This document shows positions 24,228 through 29,304 of a stretch of DNA of 64,000 nt, piece after piece. A program made the translations under genes and the position numbers. A model generated the notes under the pieces. It searched no databases. It saw only the letters and a program-made list of their open reading frames with translations, and was not told the origin of the DNA. Source of the DNA: Symbiodinium natans (lineage: Eukaryota; Sar; Dinophyceae; Suessiales; Symbiodiniaceae); contig CAJNDS010002313.1 in NCBI GenBank assembly GCA_905221605.1, positions 1,112,105 to 1,176,104 on the forward strand, in the 5' to 3' direction. Numbering within the stretch: the stretch's first letter is position 1; each line of letters starts with the position of its first letter.

Positions 24228-25702
24228 ACCCTAAACCCCATCTTCCTGGCTGAGGTGACAGATTCATAGCCAAGTCGGGGAGACTGATGCAAGACCCCGT
24301 GCAAACTGCTTGTGAGCTCATGATGGACCAGAGATCGCCCTTAACTTCGTCTGGCTCCCAATTCACGGAGTAAGCCCCGAACCCAAAACCCCAAAACCCA
24401 AGAGCCTGAACCCTTGTCTGCAGCAAGACCCTGGCATCTTTCAGTTTGGCTTCCCCCAGTGGTGCGCGTGTGAAAAACTTCCGACACACGACCGCTACTC
24501 GCCTTGGCAACCATGAGCCCTGATCCGTCATAAACCCCAAAAAACTCTCCACTCCGAAGCCCTGGACCCCAAAACCCTAGAGCTCTAGACGCTCTTGCCC
24601 ATCAACTCTCACTCCTCAACCCTGCAAATGAAACCTTAGAACCCTATCCCCACACCCTCCTGTGCTTTCAAGAAGCTTGCGGGGCGTAAGCGAATTTCAT
24701 GGGCTTGTTCTAAGTTGGGTCCCTCTTGTATAGGTACTTACAAAAAACACCACCTAAACCCAATGCCCTAGACCTTATAAAGAAACCCACCGACAGGCCC
24801 GGGACCCTGCTTCAGAACAAGCCCCGCGCATGACGCAAAGACCGTTGCAAGGTCGTCGAGGTCTCCGGCTTCGGGTTTGGGGCTTAAACCCCAAACCTCA
24901 AACCCTAAACCGGGTTCGGGGCTAAGGGTTCCGGCTGAAGCGGAATTGGATTAAGTAACCCTCTGGACTTTTTCTAAAGAAGAGCATCTTGAACCCAATG
25001 AAGGGTAGCATCATATCCCATGAAATTTCAGGGACTCAGATGGCCGTGACTATGTGCTGTGCCGCGGTTGTATGTTTCTAGAAGCAGCCCCCTGTAACCC
25101 CCAAAAGCCGAAAGGCGCAACTAAACCCCGGACCCTAAGCCCTTTACCCTACTTTTGGAGTAGACCCTGGAAAGAAAGCACCTTTCAGGAAGTAGCTATA
25201 CTAGGAACCCAAGAACCAAAAAAATTGAAGCGCAGTACTCCAAAGCCCAGTTTAAGATCACCACTTTGGTTGTCAGCGCTGGCCGCGAGGTCACGTGTTA
25301 CGTGTTCAAGAGCGATGCCAGCGAAACTCTCAACCCTATATATAGACACCTGAGCCCTACCCCTAAACCCTAAACTCTAAACCCTAAGCTCGATACCCTA
25401 AACCCTCTAGTGCAAGAGTTGGAGCTGTAATTAGGGTTTGGAGTTTTGGATGTTTTGGCTGAAGTTTGGGGTTTATAAGGCTTAAGGTTTAGGGTTTAGT
25501 GGAAGAAGGCCATTGAGTCTATAAGCCCTAAGCCCCGAAGCCTTAACCCTAGACTGAAATCTACAGGCCACTGCCGAAGTTTCCCAAGAGCCTTCTCAGC
25601 TATCCTTTGTGTCTGGAGTAGCCAGCTGTGATCGTTGCGATGGCCGCTGACGGCTGTTGCGCAGTCCACAACCTGCGCAGGGCCATCACCGAAGCAGACG
25701 CA
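2846..25702 (-). CDS. Locus B: intron-rich gene(s) of unknown function
   Basis: At least 40 short open segments with AG acceptors and GT/GC/GA donors, all readable on the minus strand. Phases agree in runs: 25565-24656 (4 exons), 24519-24246 (2), 23278-21876 (6), 16536-16326 (2), 12680-11922 (5), 5517-4949 (3) and 3728-2846 (3). Elsewhere exons are missing or a frame is misjudged. The translated pieces are helix-rich with charged coiled-coil-like segments near the 3' end. No family was recognised, and it may be more than one gene. Because codons are GC-rich, the opposite strand is often open as well, so individual exon strand calls carry risk. Every intron inspected contains telomere-like units or short inverted-repeat elements. 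Confidence 0.6.
3110..3167 (-). CDS. Locus B exon: acidic then proline-rich
   Basis: Reads EEAEEQAESAGAPPPTPVE. Acceptor TACCAG|G, donor A|GCTTCA (GC type). The plus strand also offers a plausible splice pair. Confidence 0.58.
3300..3403. mobile_element. Inverted-repeat element family 6 (GGGTCCATGTACCTAA ends)
   Basis: GGGTCTATGTACCTAA...ACTTGGGCC and GGGGCCCAAGTGTATCATAA...CATGGACCCTT. Other copies: 1137-1232, 1448-1553, 17098-17332 (nested with family 7), 37166-37234 (partial) and 53100-53170. Confidence 0.68.
3678..3728 (-). CDS. Locus B exon: basic coiled coil
   Basis: Reads GRRDRRKQEKDLQKKQE. Acceptor GGTGCAG|G, donor GAG|GACTTC (GA type). Phase 0 joins it to the E-rich exon that follows. 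Confidence 0.65.
3750..3841. repeat. Telomere-like tract, (TTTAGGG)n
   Basis: About 13 nearly uniform units, directly upstream (minus sense) of the exon at 3678-3728. A CCCTAAA tract in the opposite orientation lies at 3573-3650 on the other side of the exon. Confidence 0.95.
4463..4601. repeat. Telomere-like tract with 14-bp flanking direct repeats
   Basis: CCTTGTTTTCAGCC is present at 4463-4476 and 4588-4601. Between them (CCCTAAA)n changes sharply to (CCCTGAA)n. Confidence 0.7.
4738..4940. repeat. Telomere-like tract with blocks of 7-mer and 8-mer units
   Basis: Runs of CTCCTAAACCCCAAG, then CCCTAAA, then about eight CCCCTAAA units. Confidence 0.9.
4949..4993 (-). CDS. Locus B exon, 15 codons
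   Basis: Reads ERLHPEAQVDSHGSP in the phase-0 frame set by the previous exon; another frame gives SDCTLKPKLTAMALL. Acceptor CGTAG|G, donor CCT|GATCAG (GA type). Confidence 0.45.
5240..5263 (-). CDS. Locus B small exon (AWPHELLR)
   Basis: Eight codons that continue DPWQ across the telomere-array intron. Donor AGG|GTTTGAGGG opens another telomere-like stretch. Confidence 0.58.
5264..5456 (-). other. 193-bp telomere-array intron bounded by a 22-bp target-site duplication
   Basis: The segment at 5447-5468 recurs at 5254-5275 with one mismatch. Both copies contain CTGGCAG|GCTTGG. Using the donor of one and the acceptor of the other removes the array (CCCTAAA units at 5304-5424) and restores DPWQ|AWPHELLR without changing the frame. 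This is the expected footprint of an insertion that made an intron from duplicated target DNA. Confidence 0.7.
5457..5517 (-). CDS. Locus B exon, 20 codons, ending inside a duplicated target segment
   Basis: Reads ESRVLSRSQNLRSLAFDPWQ. Acceptor CCCCCAG|G, donor CAG|GCTTGG. The last bases and the donor are part of a 22-bp segment repeated on the far side of the next intron. Confidence 0.65.
6176..6268. repeat. Telomere-like tract with 17-bp identical flanking direct repeats
   Basis: AATACGAGGGGTCCCCC at 6176-6192 and 6252-6268 with about ten CCCTAAA-type units between. A clean target-site duplication. Confidence 0.75.
7178..7350. repeat. (CACAAG)n and (CAAA)n microsatellites
   Basis: CACAAG/CACAGG units, then CACA, then about 25 CAAA units with three CCAA interruptions. 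Open frames here are artefacts. Confidence 0.95.
7464..7501 (-). CDS. Locus B small exon (ASPDEKKNAEEQ)
   Basis: Acceptor TGACACAG|GC, donor CAG|GCCTGC (GC type). Charged, like the coiled-coil pieces further downstream. Confidence 0.52.
8346..8381 (-). CDS. Locus B small exon (VWRIAGEDLRRG)
   Basis: Acceptor CCTTCCCCAG|G with a pyrimidine tract, donor GGG|GTCCCA. Confidence 0.5.
9112..9170 (-). CDS. Locus B exon, 19 codons
   Basis: Reads AWRIPASQLRDLLPALNAL. Acceptor GGTCCAG|G, donor GG|GTGGGG. Confidence 0.55.
9506..9616. repeat. (AAAGACAG)n minisatellite
   Basis: About a dozen 8-bp units after a short GAAA run. Confidence 0.95.
9624..9656 (-). CDS. Locus B small exon (DAAREGARALL)
   Basis: Acceptor TCTGAG|G, donor CTC|GCTCAC (GC type). 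It adjoins an (AAAGACAG)n array. Confidence 0.42.
10470..10512 (-). CDS. Locus B exon, 14 codons
   Basis: Reads PKFRRSLGFMLPLP. Acceptor CACAAG|G, donor CCT|GAGATT (GA type). The plus strand is also open. Confidence 0.42.
10876..10918 (-). CDS. Locus B exon, 14 codons
   Basis: Reads CGFMRAAKAFFVRE. Acceptor TATCCAG|G, donor GAA|GCCCGC (GC type). The open frame continues on both sides. Confidence 0.45.
11228..11331 (-). CDS. Locus B candidate exon, about 34 codons, frame uncertain
   Basis: Acceptor TGCTGCAG|G. One frame gives KKLFRKPQAFRLQQKIAEAC; another, phase-favoured, gives AKSFSGSPRPSASNKKSLRP. The opposite strand is also open. Confidence 0.42.
11922..11960 (-). CDS. Locus B exon, 13 codons
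   Basis: Reads DQVVLRAKRVARA. Acceptor GGTTCAG|G, donor GCA|GCTCTG (GC type). Phase 0 agrees with the preceding exon. Confidence 0.58.
12226..12275 (-). CDS. Locus B exon, 16 codons (phase-linked run)
   Basis: Reads LDLFETCEFHSRRTYK after completing a Val codon. Acceptor CACCAG|TT, donor AAG|GTCAAA. Confidence 0.65.
12276..12333 (-). other. 58-bp telomere-like intron
   Basis: Starts GTACTTAGGGTTTAGGG and ends ACCCTACACCAG; about three quarters is TTTAGGG/CCCTAAA-type sequence in both orientations. Splicing joins GGACATG to TTCTGG and keeps the frame (LLLVGH-V-LDLFE). One of the shortest introns in the window. Confidence 0.65.
12334..12394 (-). CDS. Locus B exon, 20 codons (phase-linked run)
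   Basis: Reads KREELAPNDVLASRLLLVGH. Acceptor GCACCAG|A, donor G|GTACTTAG. Confidence 0.7.
12488..12559 (-). CDS. Locus B exon, 24 codons (phase-linked run)
   Basis: CVLPLRAEVHRHLQPTCCLA then LRVP. Acceptor GTTACAG|T, donor CCT|GCTTCC (GC type). Confidence 0.6.
12609..12680 (-). CDS. Locus B exon, 24 codons (phase-linked run)
   Basis: VHEPFLRSVFQAIREARIGA then SQKQ. Acceptor ACTGCAG|G, donor CAA|GTTTCC. First of five consecutive exons whose phases all agree. Confidence 0.68.
13467..13578. mobile_element. Inverted-repeat element family 3 (TTGGTAGCCCAG ends)
   Basis: Ends CTTGGTAGCCCAG and TTGGGCTACCAAG, interior CCTGTTTTGG and TTCATAAGGGAACCCAG. Other copies: 2509-2612, 48731-48848, and two interrupted by telomere-like tracts (23010-23208, 35676-35851). 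Confidence 0.72.
13764..13874. repeat. Variant telomere-like array, (CCCTAAG)n then (CCCTAAA)n
   Basis: About 13 consecutive CCCTAAG units followed by CCCTAAA, showing local homogenisation of a variant. Similar arrays at 21957-22067 and 25728-25810 (as GGGCTTA). Confidence 0.95.
13882..13925 (-). CDS. Locus B candidate exon, frame uncertain
   Basis: Acceptor CCTTAG|A. Open as NCSELHCFKGFLTMF or, in the frame favoured by the previous exon's phase, KLFGASLLQGFPDD. Confidence 0.35.
14306..14403 (-). CDS. Locus B exon, 32 codons
   Basis: ADTMALADQVATDIPAMDTA then ELTCGSPADFRW. Acceptor CGCCAG|G, donor AG|GCTATG (GC type). It abuts the family-8 inverted-repeat element at 14181-14298. Confidence 0.65.
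14697..14760 (-). CDS. Locus B exon, 21 codons
   Basis: AAPTLFDLSEAGASLSTLGI then Q. Acceptor AACAAG|G, donor G|GCTGAT (GC type). Confidence 0.58.
15182..15296. repeat. Variant telomere-like array, (TTTTAGGG)n/(TTTTGGGG)n
   Basis: 8-mer units, alternating AGGG and GGGG, next to the small exon at 15301-15329. Confidence 0.95.
15301..15329 (-). CDS. Locus B small exon (DVSSALKSL)
   Basis: Acceptor CTTGTAG|G, donor CA|GCGCC (GC type), directly next to a (TTTTAGGG)n tract. Confidence 0.42.
15443..15510 (-). CDS. Locus B exon, 22 codons
   Basis: Includes KTARLPGGCLGVFILIA. Acceptor TTGCTAG|G, donor G|GTGTAAG. The opposite strand is also open. Confidence 0.42.
16326..16370 (-). CDS. Locus B exon, 15 codons
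   Basis: Reads AFTMHCGMQLSDRPQ. Acceptor GTCTCAG|G, donor CAG|GCGCTG (GC type). The plus strand is also open here (VMFSACGLSESCIPQCIVKA then stop). Confidence 0.5.
16371..16493 (-). other. 123-bp intron made almost wholly of telomere-like units
   Basis: Starts GTAAGA and ends GTCTCAG. Between them CCCTAAA, CCCCAAA and CCTAAAC-type units fill nearly all the sequence. Both flanking exons are open and in phase 0. Confidence 0.6.
16494..16536 (-). CDS. Locus B exon, 14 codons, with textbook splice sites
   Basis: Reads AAESKRRAYVLQSL. Acceptor GGTTTCAG|T, donor CTG|GTAAGA, the most canonical pair in the window. It joins the next exon in phase 0 across a 123-bp telomere-like intron. Confidence 0.68.
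16593..16620. repeat. C homopolymer of about 28 bp
   Basis: Uninterrupted C after CCCTAAAGCCTAAA. Other long C/G runs: 23736-23757, 36837-36857, 39319-39333, 55226-55245 and 62869-62885. Confidence 0.9.
17029..17087 (-). CDS. Locus B exon, 19 codons
   Basis: Reads VKVMACFRGSTATSLREIE. Acceptor TGTCCCAG|A, donor G|GCCATT (GC type). Confidence 0.58.
17340..18060. other. Non-coding stretch with a CT-rich microsatellite
   Basis: 17886-18004 is (CT)n with TCTCTATCTC variants. Nothing gene-like found in the rest; a G-run of 14 (minus sense) lies near 17605. Confidence 0.6.
18172..18281. mobile_element. Inverted-repeat element family 9 (long near-perfect arms)
   Basis: CATATGGGTGGTTGTCAAAA and TTTTGACAACCACCCATATG form the outer arms, and the inverted match continues into TTATG(G/A)TCCCTTTT. 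Diverged relatives: 32775-32885, 39078-39205 (with a TTTAGGG tract inside) and 46947-47062. Confidence 0.7.
18323..18355 (-). CDS. Locus B small exon (DYDLANVARSQ)
   Basis: Acceptor CGGACAG|G, donor CAA|GTGTAAG. Phase 0 on both sides. Confidence 0.55.
19300..19372 (-). CDS. Locus B exon, 24 codons
   Basis: SGVRDQALLQRCLHETRLRL then GKLQ, a strongly amphipathic helix. Acceptor ATTGAG|G, donor CAG|GCGGAT (GC type). Confidence 0.62.
20252..20282 (-). CDS. Locus B small exon (DDDWLCIHLL)
   Basis: Acceptor CCAGAG|G, donor G|GTGAAC. The open frame extends upstream as SKAALPE. Confidence 0.45.
20851..20874 (-). CDS. Locus B small exon (RVAIAAIT)
   Basis: Acceptor GAACAG|A, donor ACT|GTACCC. The open frame extends upstream (ALNTTDEQ), so the start may be further up. 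Confidence 0.4.
20957..21072. repeat. Telomere-like tract with 18-bp flanking direct repeats
   Basis: AACCCTTCATCACAAACC at 20957-20974 and AACCCTTCATCCCAAACC at 21055-21072, with (CCCTAAA)n between. Confidence 0.65.
21112..21192 (-). CDS. Locus B exon, 27 codons
   Basis: NFTLLPSALEVLGTLYRNFY then PRLPGLK. Acceptor CTGCAAG|A, donor AAG|GCCAGA (GC type), phase 0. Clearly protein-like, family unknown. Confidence 0.65.
21203..21299. repeat. Telomere-like tract, (TTTAGGG)n, 14 units
   Basis: Nearly perfect units filling most of the intron between exons 21301-21326 and 21112-21192. Confidence 0.95.
21301..21326 (-). CDS. Locus B small exon (LDVFELSE)
   Basis: Good acceptor CTGACTTGCAG|A and GC donor. 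The opposite strand also reads well (AFRELEDIKSASQKRY), so strand is not certain. Confidence 0.35.
21623..21677 (-). CDS. Locus B exon, frame uncertain
   Basis: Strong acceptor TTTTGTTCAG|C. Two frames are open: one gives TEVETNSTSLPYDLECRQ, the other (favoured by phase) gives QPKLRLTRPVSHTTSSAA. Confidence 0.45.
21876..21942 (-). CDS. Locus B exon, 22 codons
   Basis: Includes ELVRRFFVLAACLKDFHYVS. Acceptor CTCCCAG|C, donor TGG|GCTTGA (GC type). The in-frame stop just after the donor fits an exon end. Confidence 0.62.
22095..22149 (-). CDS. Locus B exon, 17 codons
   Basis: Reads FAVWARHGQHGENALSH. Acceptor GAGCAG|AA, donor CG|GAAAAT (GA type). Confidence 0.55.
22285..22359 (-). CDS. Locus B exon, 24 codons
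   Basis: Reads SLCAAAKQLALAAFKLLWRR RRPR: a hydrophobic helix followed by a basic cluster. Acceptor GTTCAG|AG, donor G|GCACCT (GC type). Confidence 0.62.
22492..22534 (-). CDS. Locus B exon, 14 codons
   Basis: Reads ISSAVPQVQSFCGK. Acceptor GTGAG|A, donor A|GCAGTT (GC type). Confidence 0.5.
22947..23007 (-). CDS. Locus B exon, 20 codons
   Basis: Reads ESCEYSPKYGAFQKQGPSIQ. Acceptor TAGCAG|G, donor CAG|GCTCCT (GC type). Confidence 0.62.
23010..23208. mobile_element. Family 3 element interrupted by a telomere-like tract
   Basis: The left part GCTAGCCCAGCAACCATCTT and right part GAACCCAGAAC...GGGCCACCAAG are family 3. Between them, about 110 bp of TTTAGGG-type units (23041-23150) replace part of the interior. 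Compare the intact copy at 13467-13578. Confidence 0.65.
23228..23278 (-). CDS. Locus B exon, 16 codons
   Basis: Reads VVPARESPVVLQEGQV plus part of Gln. Acceptor GATAAG|A, donor CA|GATCGC (GA type). First of six exons with agreeing phases. Confidence 0.55.
23367..23687 (+). CDS. Plus-strand 106-codon ORF, unidentified
   Basis: Open from ATG to TGA, with SALKKTTEALREHYSHTNSI and TVTLRAPLAEGNRVLCL. The longest open frame among the locus B introns and free of telomere-like units. Not recognised; possibly a fragment of an inserted element. Confidence 0.25.
   Translation: MGLSAGQGQVAAFNISYFTAVRRSAPSALKKTTEALREHYSHTNSIASDMAKTVTLRAPLAEGNRVLCLTSTRKVTAIVSEDLRVSQGRAHSQQHTQSPVTISCAP
23880..24090. repeat. 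AT-rich low-complexity segment
   Basis: TATATTATATT-type sequence of about 200 bp with no open frame of interest; preceded by a C-run near 23736-23757. Confidence 0.85.
24181..24236. repeat. Variant telomere-like array, (CCCTCAA)n
   Basis: Seven CCCTCAA units then one CCCTAAA. A shorter block of this variant lies at 20710-20737. Confidence 0.9.
24246..24354 (-). CDS. Locus B exon, 36 codons
   Basis: PDEVKGDLWSIMSSQAVCTG then SCISLPDLAMNLSPQP. Acceptor TTGGGAG|C, donor G|GAAGAT (GA type). Confidence 0.6.
24355..24405 (-). other. 51-bp stop-free intron made partly of T/G-rich telomere-like units
   Basis: Lies between two phase-0 exons. It starts GCTCTTGGG, then TTTTGGGG, TTTTGGG and TTCGGGG, and ends TTGGGAG. 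At 51 nt with no stop it could also be retained, adding 17 residues rich in G, F and W. Confidence 0.45.
24406..24519 (-). CDS. Locus B exon, 38 codons
   Basis: Includes WLPRRVAVVCRKFFTRAPLG and EAKLKDARVLLQTRVQ. Acceptor GATCAG|G, donor CAG|GCTCTT (GC type). A second frame is also open here. Confidence 0.6.
24656..24709 (-). CDS. Locus B exon, about 18 codons
   Basis: Reads QAHEIRLRPASFLKAQE. Acceptor ACTTAG|AA, donor G|GTGTGG. Phase 1 in and out, matching the upstream exon but not the next. Confidence 0.45.
24806..24862 (-). CDS. Locus B exon, about 19 codons
   Basis: Reads LDDLATVFASCAGLVLKQ. Acceptor CCGGAG|AC (or six bases earlier, adding GD), donor G|GTCCCG. Confidence 0.6.
25265..25328 (-). 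CDS. Locus B exon, 21 codons
   Basis: Includes SFAGIALEHVTRDLAASA. Acceptor TTGAG|A, donor A|GTGG. Phase 0 in, 1 out, agreeing with both neighbours. Confidence 0.5.
25565..25702 (-). CDS. Locus B exon, 46 codons
   Basis: One of the longest open exons: CVCFGDGPAQVVDCATAVSG then HRNDHSWLLQTQRIAEKALG. Acceptor GTCTCAG|T, donor CCT|GTAGAT. Confidence 0.65.
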
Positions 25703-26366
25703 CTGAGACCCCCAAAAAAACGATTGAGGTTTAGGGTTTAGGGTTTAGGGTTTAGGGTTTAGGGCTTAGGGCTTAGGGCTTAGGGCTTAGGGCTTAGGGC
25801 TTAGGGTTTAGAACTCCGAACTCGATCCCTGGTCGACTGGGTAGCAATGGGAAATAGGAAAGGCCGGGAAGGCTCAAGAATACCTGAAGGCTGCAATGTG
25901 GTTCCTTTTCTTGGCTAGGTATGGGGGTGGTATACCTGACCAAAAGTTGCTACATTACGAGCCCTTCTTGGGCATTTCTTCTAGCATCCGTAAAAGCCCT
26001 ACACGTAAAATGGAGCTGCTGGGCTTGGTTCATCGTTGTCTATGTTTTTTTTCTCTGGGAGGGGGGGAGTCGTGCGCTACGTAGAAAGGGCGGCTGATTT
26101 ATCAGATGGACTCGAAAAATATACCATCGTTTGGAAAACTGAATTGCTGGCGCTCAAAAAGAAGCGCTCTCTGTCTCTCTCTCTCTCTCTATATATATAT
26201 ATCTATACATACATACACACAAAAATAAAGAAGCATACATATATACATATATGATGTGTAGACATGGTCCCCGCCATGACCCACACCTGCCCTCTTCTGT
26301 TCTGGCACCCGTCGGCTTGCAACTAAGGTTGTTTTTTGCCATGAAGCTACGACAACATTCAAACGT

Positions 26367-26540
26367 GTCTATACACAGAAAGTACACCCCTCGCCGCGTT
26401 TGGCTTCAATTTTGCTGGGTTCAATGGCTATGCCGGGCTTAATGCAAAACATCTTATCTTATGCATTCACACCCTCTGATTTCAACCGTTTCTATACACA
26501 GAAAGTATACACCCCTCGCCGCGTTTTGGTTTCATTTTGC
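26367..26540. repeat. Direct repeat downstream of the LINE relic
   Basis: TCTATACACAGAAAGTACACCCC at 26368 recurs with minor change at 26491, each followed by TCGCCGCGTTTxGxTTC and TTTTGCT. Unit about 50 bp, spacing 123 bp. Confidence 0.55.
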
Positions 26541-26622
26541 TATGCTGGGTATTTGTCAGATTGATAAATATAACAACAAACAATCCATTTACTCATCATT
26601 CCCCACCCTCGGTGTGGGGTTG

Positions 26623-27084
26623 TTAGATTTTAAACTCAACTCTTCTCCGCGGAGCATAGAAAGTGCTGAGCCTCCAGTTTTCGATCCAGGCGCTTGAGAC
26701 TTGGGCATCATCGCCAACACAGGAAGGGCCCTGACTGATTTTAAGACGTTTGTCAACCAGGAGGGCAACACCGCCCCGAGGACGGACCTCACCCCACCTG
26801 CCACGGCCATCAGCATGCTGTGCCCAGCGGCCAAGGCTGTTGGCCTTACGCTGGAAGGCCCCCCACTCAGAGTGAGTCATTCGGATTTCTTGCAAAGCGA
26901 GGACAAGAGCCTCATTGTGAGCGCCGTAGTGCTTGAGAGCAGCCCAAGCACCTGGCGGGCCCCCACAGTTGAGGGTGACAAGAAGGAACCTGGAGAGAGC
27001 AGTTTTGGCAGATGGGCCAGGATGAGCAGCCTCTCCGATTCTTTCACCACGGTGCCTCCCAGTCGATGGAAGGCGAGCTGAAGC
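26623..27084 (-). pseudogene. LINE-type endonuclease domain fragment
   Basis: Open frame of about 154 codons with RIGEAAHPGP, then LVTLNCGGPPGAWAALKH, LVLALQEIRMTHSEW, RGGVALLV and WRLSTFYAPRR. These are the N, E and Y-A-P landmarks of exonuclease-endonuclease-phosphatase domains of non-LTR retrotransposons. It starts after a stop just below the 19-bp target duplication and ends at a stop directly after the YAP motif. No reverse transcriptase follows, so it is a broken copy. Its 5' part continues at 29305-29670, on the other side of the inserted element. Confidence 0.65.
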
Positions 27085-27284
27085 CTAGTAGGTCTAGGGC
27101 CCCGAGGGGGGCTGTCCCTAAAAACCCCGAACGGTTCCGCAAAAACTTGCTGCAGCTTGTTGTTTTAAAAAGGACTCCCGATGTAAGTCGCAATTCAAGC
27201 CAGAAACGACAAATCCCATCCGCAGCCTTTTTCAGCCAGCGCAGGCAGCCAAGCCAGTAGAAGGGCCCAACCCCCCCGTGCGCA

Positions 27285-27650
27285 ATGGCGGAAATGAAGC
27301 AGGAGGACCTGCCCTCCCAGGGCCAGGAGGCCCAGGAGGCCCCAGTGAAGAGTGAAGAAGAAAAGCCGGAGGGTGGGGCCCCCCGGAGCCAAAGGCTCTA
27401 CACCACCCCACCGGCGACGACACTCAGGAGGGGCTACCCTCCCAAGCCAGTGCCTCCTCCAATGCAGCCCCTGCCGAGACAAAGGAGGAAAACAACCAGG
27501 AACCCAACCACAACACCGGCAGGGGAGGGGCAGCCTCCGGAGGCAAAGGCTTGGGAGAATAGAAAGAGGGAGGTTCCTCCTCCGAGCAGGCAGCCCAAGG
27601 CAAGGGAGAGTTCCTGCTCGAACGCAGGACCCCGGCGCAGAGGTTCGTAG
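27285..27650 (+). CDS. P/Q/E/R-rich ORF of the retro-insertion
   Basis: 121 codons from ATG, low complexity (PVKSEEEKPEGGAPRSQ; PPKPVPPPMQPLPRQRRK). It ends where the next ORF, in another frame, is already open (from about 27565). A -1 frameshift, natural or by mutation, would fuse them. No domain recognised. Confidence 0.45.
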   Translation: MAEMKQEDLPSQGQEAQEAPVKSEEEKPEGGAPRSQRLYTTPPATTLRRGYPPKPVPPPMQPLPRQRRKTTRNPTTTPAGEGQPPEAKAWENRKREVPPPSRQPKARESSCSNAGPRRRGS

Positions 27651-28834
27651 ATGACTACACCTTGCAGAGGCAGAGAAACAGGCCGGGTAAGAAAGCCAGG
27701 GCTCAGAGGCAGCAGGCTGTCTCCGAGGCAGCCCAAACGGTCCCACCCATGCCACCACCAGCCAAACGTGCCGCCCACCCTGGATGGGGGCACGAAGAAT
27801 GGGAAGGATGGCAGCAATGGGGGGACGAGCATTGGTCCGGAGGGTGGTCCTCCAGCTGGTGGGGGGCCTCCCGAGAATGGCAGAGCTCAGGAGGGGATAT
27901 CTCTGAAACCAGTCCGGAGCCTGCCCCAGTGGAGGAGCAGGACCAGGAGGACCAGGAGCCCCCGGCAGACCTTAACACGGGCACCAGGCCATATAACGAG
28001 GGAGGTAACCTTATCCTCCGAGCAAGCAGCCACAGTCGAGGCAATGGCCTAGCCAACCAGATGCCCGACCAGGCCTCCTATGAGGTCCAGGACAAGATCC
28101 GGTACCTGACCATGCTTGCTCGAGGAGGGTCAAGGGTGGTGTATACCCTTGACCCGGAACCCCGCTGGGTCCTGAAGGTGGGCCCCCAAGATGCCCACCA
28201 CTTCGAGTGGGAGCTGTTTGCGCTGTCCCTCGACTCCTGGCCCCAGGTCTGCCGGAGGTTCACCCTCCAGGTCGAGGTGCCTGGGCTCCCAGCCCAGGAC
28301 CTGAGGGCCTACACCGTTGAGCGGACGGTGGCCCCCATCCGCCCAACACCGGACGGTTCGTTCCTCCAGATGTGCATTATGTTGTGCTTCTGGTGCGGAC
28401 TACGCCTTCCGGAGGGGTACCTCCATCCCCGAGATCAAGGGGAGCATAACTGGGGGTACTTGGGAATGGCCAAGTACCACCGGTTAACGTCCCTGGACGT
28501 AGCCAACTGGAGCACGAGGGAACACTATGGTTTTTTTAGTCAAACCCGGCTCGTCTCGTTCTTCCGGTGGTTTGACCAAGACTCCCCCACCCTTAGCAGC
28601 AAAGTCAAGAGGTGGGTCAGCCTCCACCATGCCAGCATCCCCATGCTGGCAAGCCTGTTGCTGTGGGAGTTAAAGAACATGGACATGGTGTTTGTAGAGG
28701 CTCTCATCGACATGAAAGTCCTGTATGAGTTGCCGTCACCAGACTATGGGCTAGCACGACCCCTCGGCAACATCATGGAGGAGCCTCGCTGGGAGTTGGT
28801 TCCACTGCGGGAACCACCAGCTGATGCAGCCTAA
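27565..28834 (+). CDS. Large ORF of the retro-insertion, weakly protein-kinase-like
   Basis: Open from a stop near 27561 to TAA at 28834, with no ATG in the first 490 bases, so it is probably read by frameshift from the preceding ORF. It begins FLLERRTPAQRFVDDYTLQR, then has a W/G-rich segment (GDEHWSGGWSSSWWG), typical low-complexity dinoflagellate protein. Next comes ARGGSRVVYTLDPEPRWVLK followed by VGPQDAHHFEWELFAL, which resembles the glycine loop, VxxK lysine and helix-C Glu of protein kinases. No clear HRD or DFG motif was found, so a kinase call is weak. The C-terminal part (MAKYHRLTSLDVANWSTREH, WELKNMDMVFVEALIDMK) is folded-protein-like. Length about 420 codons. Confidence 0.6.
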
Positions 28835-28865
28835 AAGGTTGCATCCTCCCAGCGAGGACAGTAAA

Positions 28866-29169
28866 GAGGTACCATCCTCGCTACCGGAGCGGAACCCTGA
28901 CCGCCTCCCTCTGACAGCCTGCACAAAGTGCACCAAAGGCCTTGAGGGACCTTTTGTCAGGAGGTTCCTAACCTCTCGTGAGGTACCAGCCTCTGGTAGC
29001 ATCCCGAAGAGGATGAAAGCAGAGGTTCATCCTCGCTGCCAGAGAGCACCCCTGGCCCTCCTCTCACGGTTTGCACCCCCTGCATCAAAAACCTGAGGAG
29101 CTCTTTGCCAGGAGGTTTCTTTCCTCTCATGAGGTACAGCCTCTGGTAGCATCCCAAAGAGGATGGTAG
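28866..29169 (+). repeat. Two tandem ~150-bp units in the 3' UTR of the retro-insertion
   Basis: Units at about 28866-29017 and 29019-29169 share CATCCTCGCT, CAGGAGGTT, CCTCTCRTGAGGTA and CAGCCTCTGGTAGCATCCC. They can form small stems (CCTCTC.TGAGG). Confidence 0.6.
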
Positions 29170-29304
29170 CCTAGGAGGAGGTTTTTCCTCCCCTGTACTT
29201 TAGGGCCAAGAGGGCCATCAGTAGTGCCAGTACAGAGGCACGGTTTTCACAACCCAAACACCAAGACGGTGGATCGCATTTGTTCGCTCAACTCGGAAAA
29301 AAAT

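Noticed and set aside
26154-26254. Short ORFs rich in Tyr/Ile near 26.2 kb
   Set aside because: They lie in CT and TA low-complexity sequence.
27210-27232. Dinoflagellate spliced-leader relic (CATCCGCAGCCTTTTTCAGCC resembles CCGTAGCCATTTTGGCTCAAG)
   Set aside because: Only the first part matches, with two mismatches, and it lies about 110 bp inside the insertion rather than at its 5' end.
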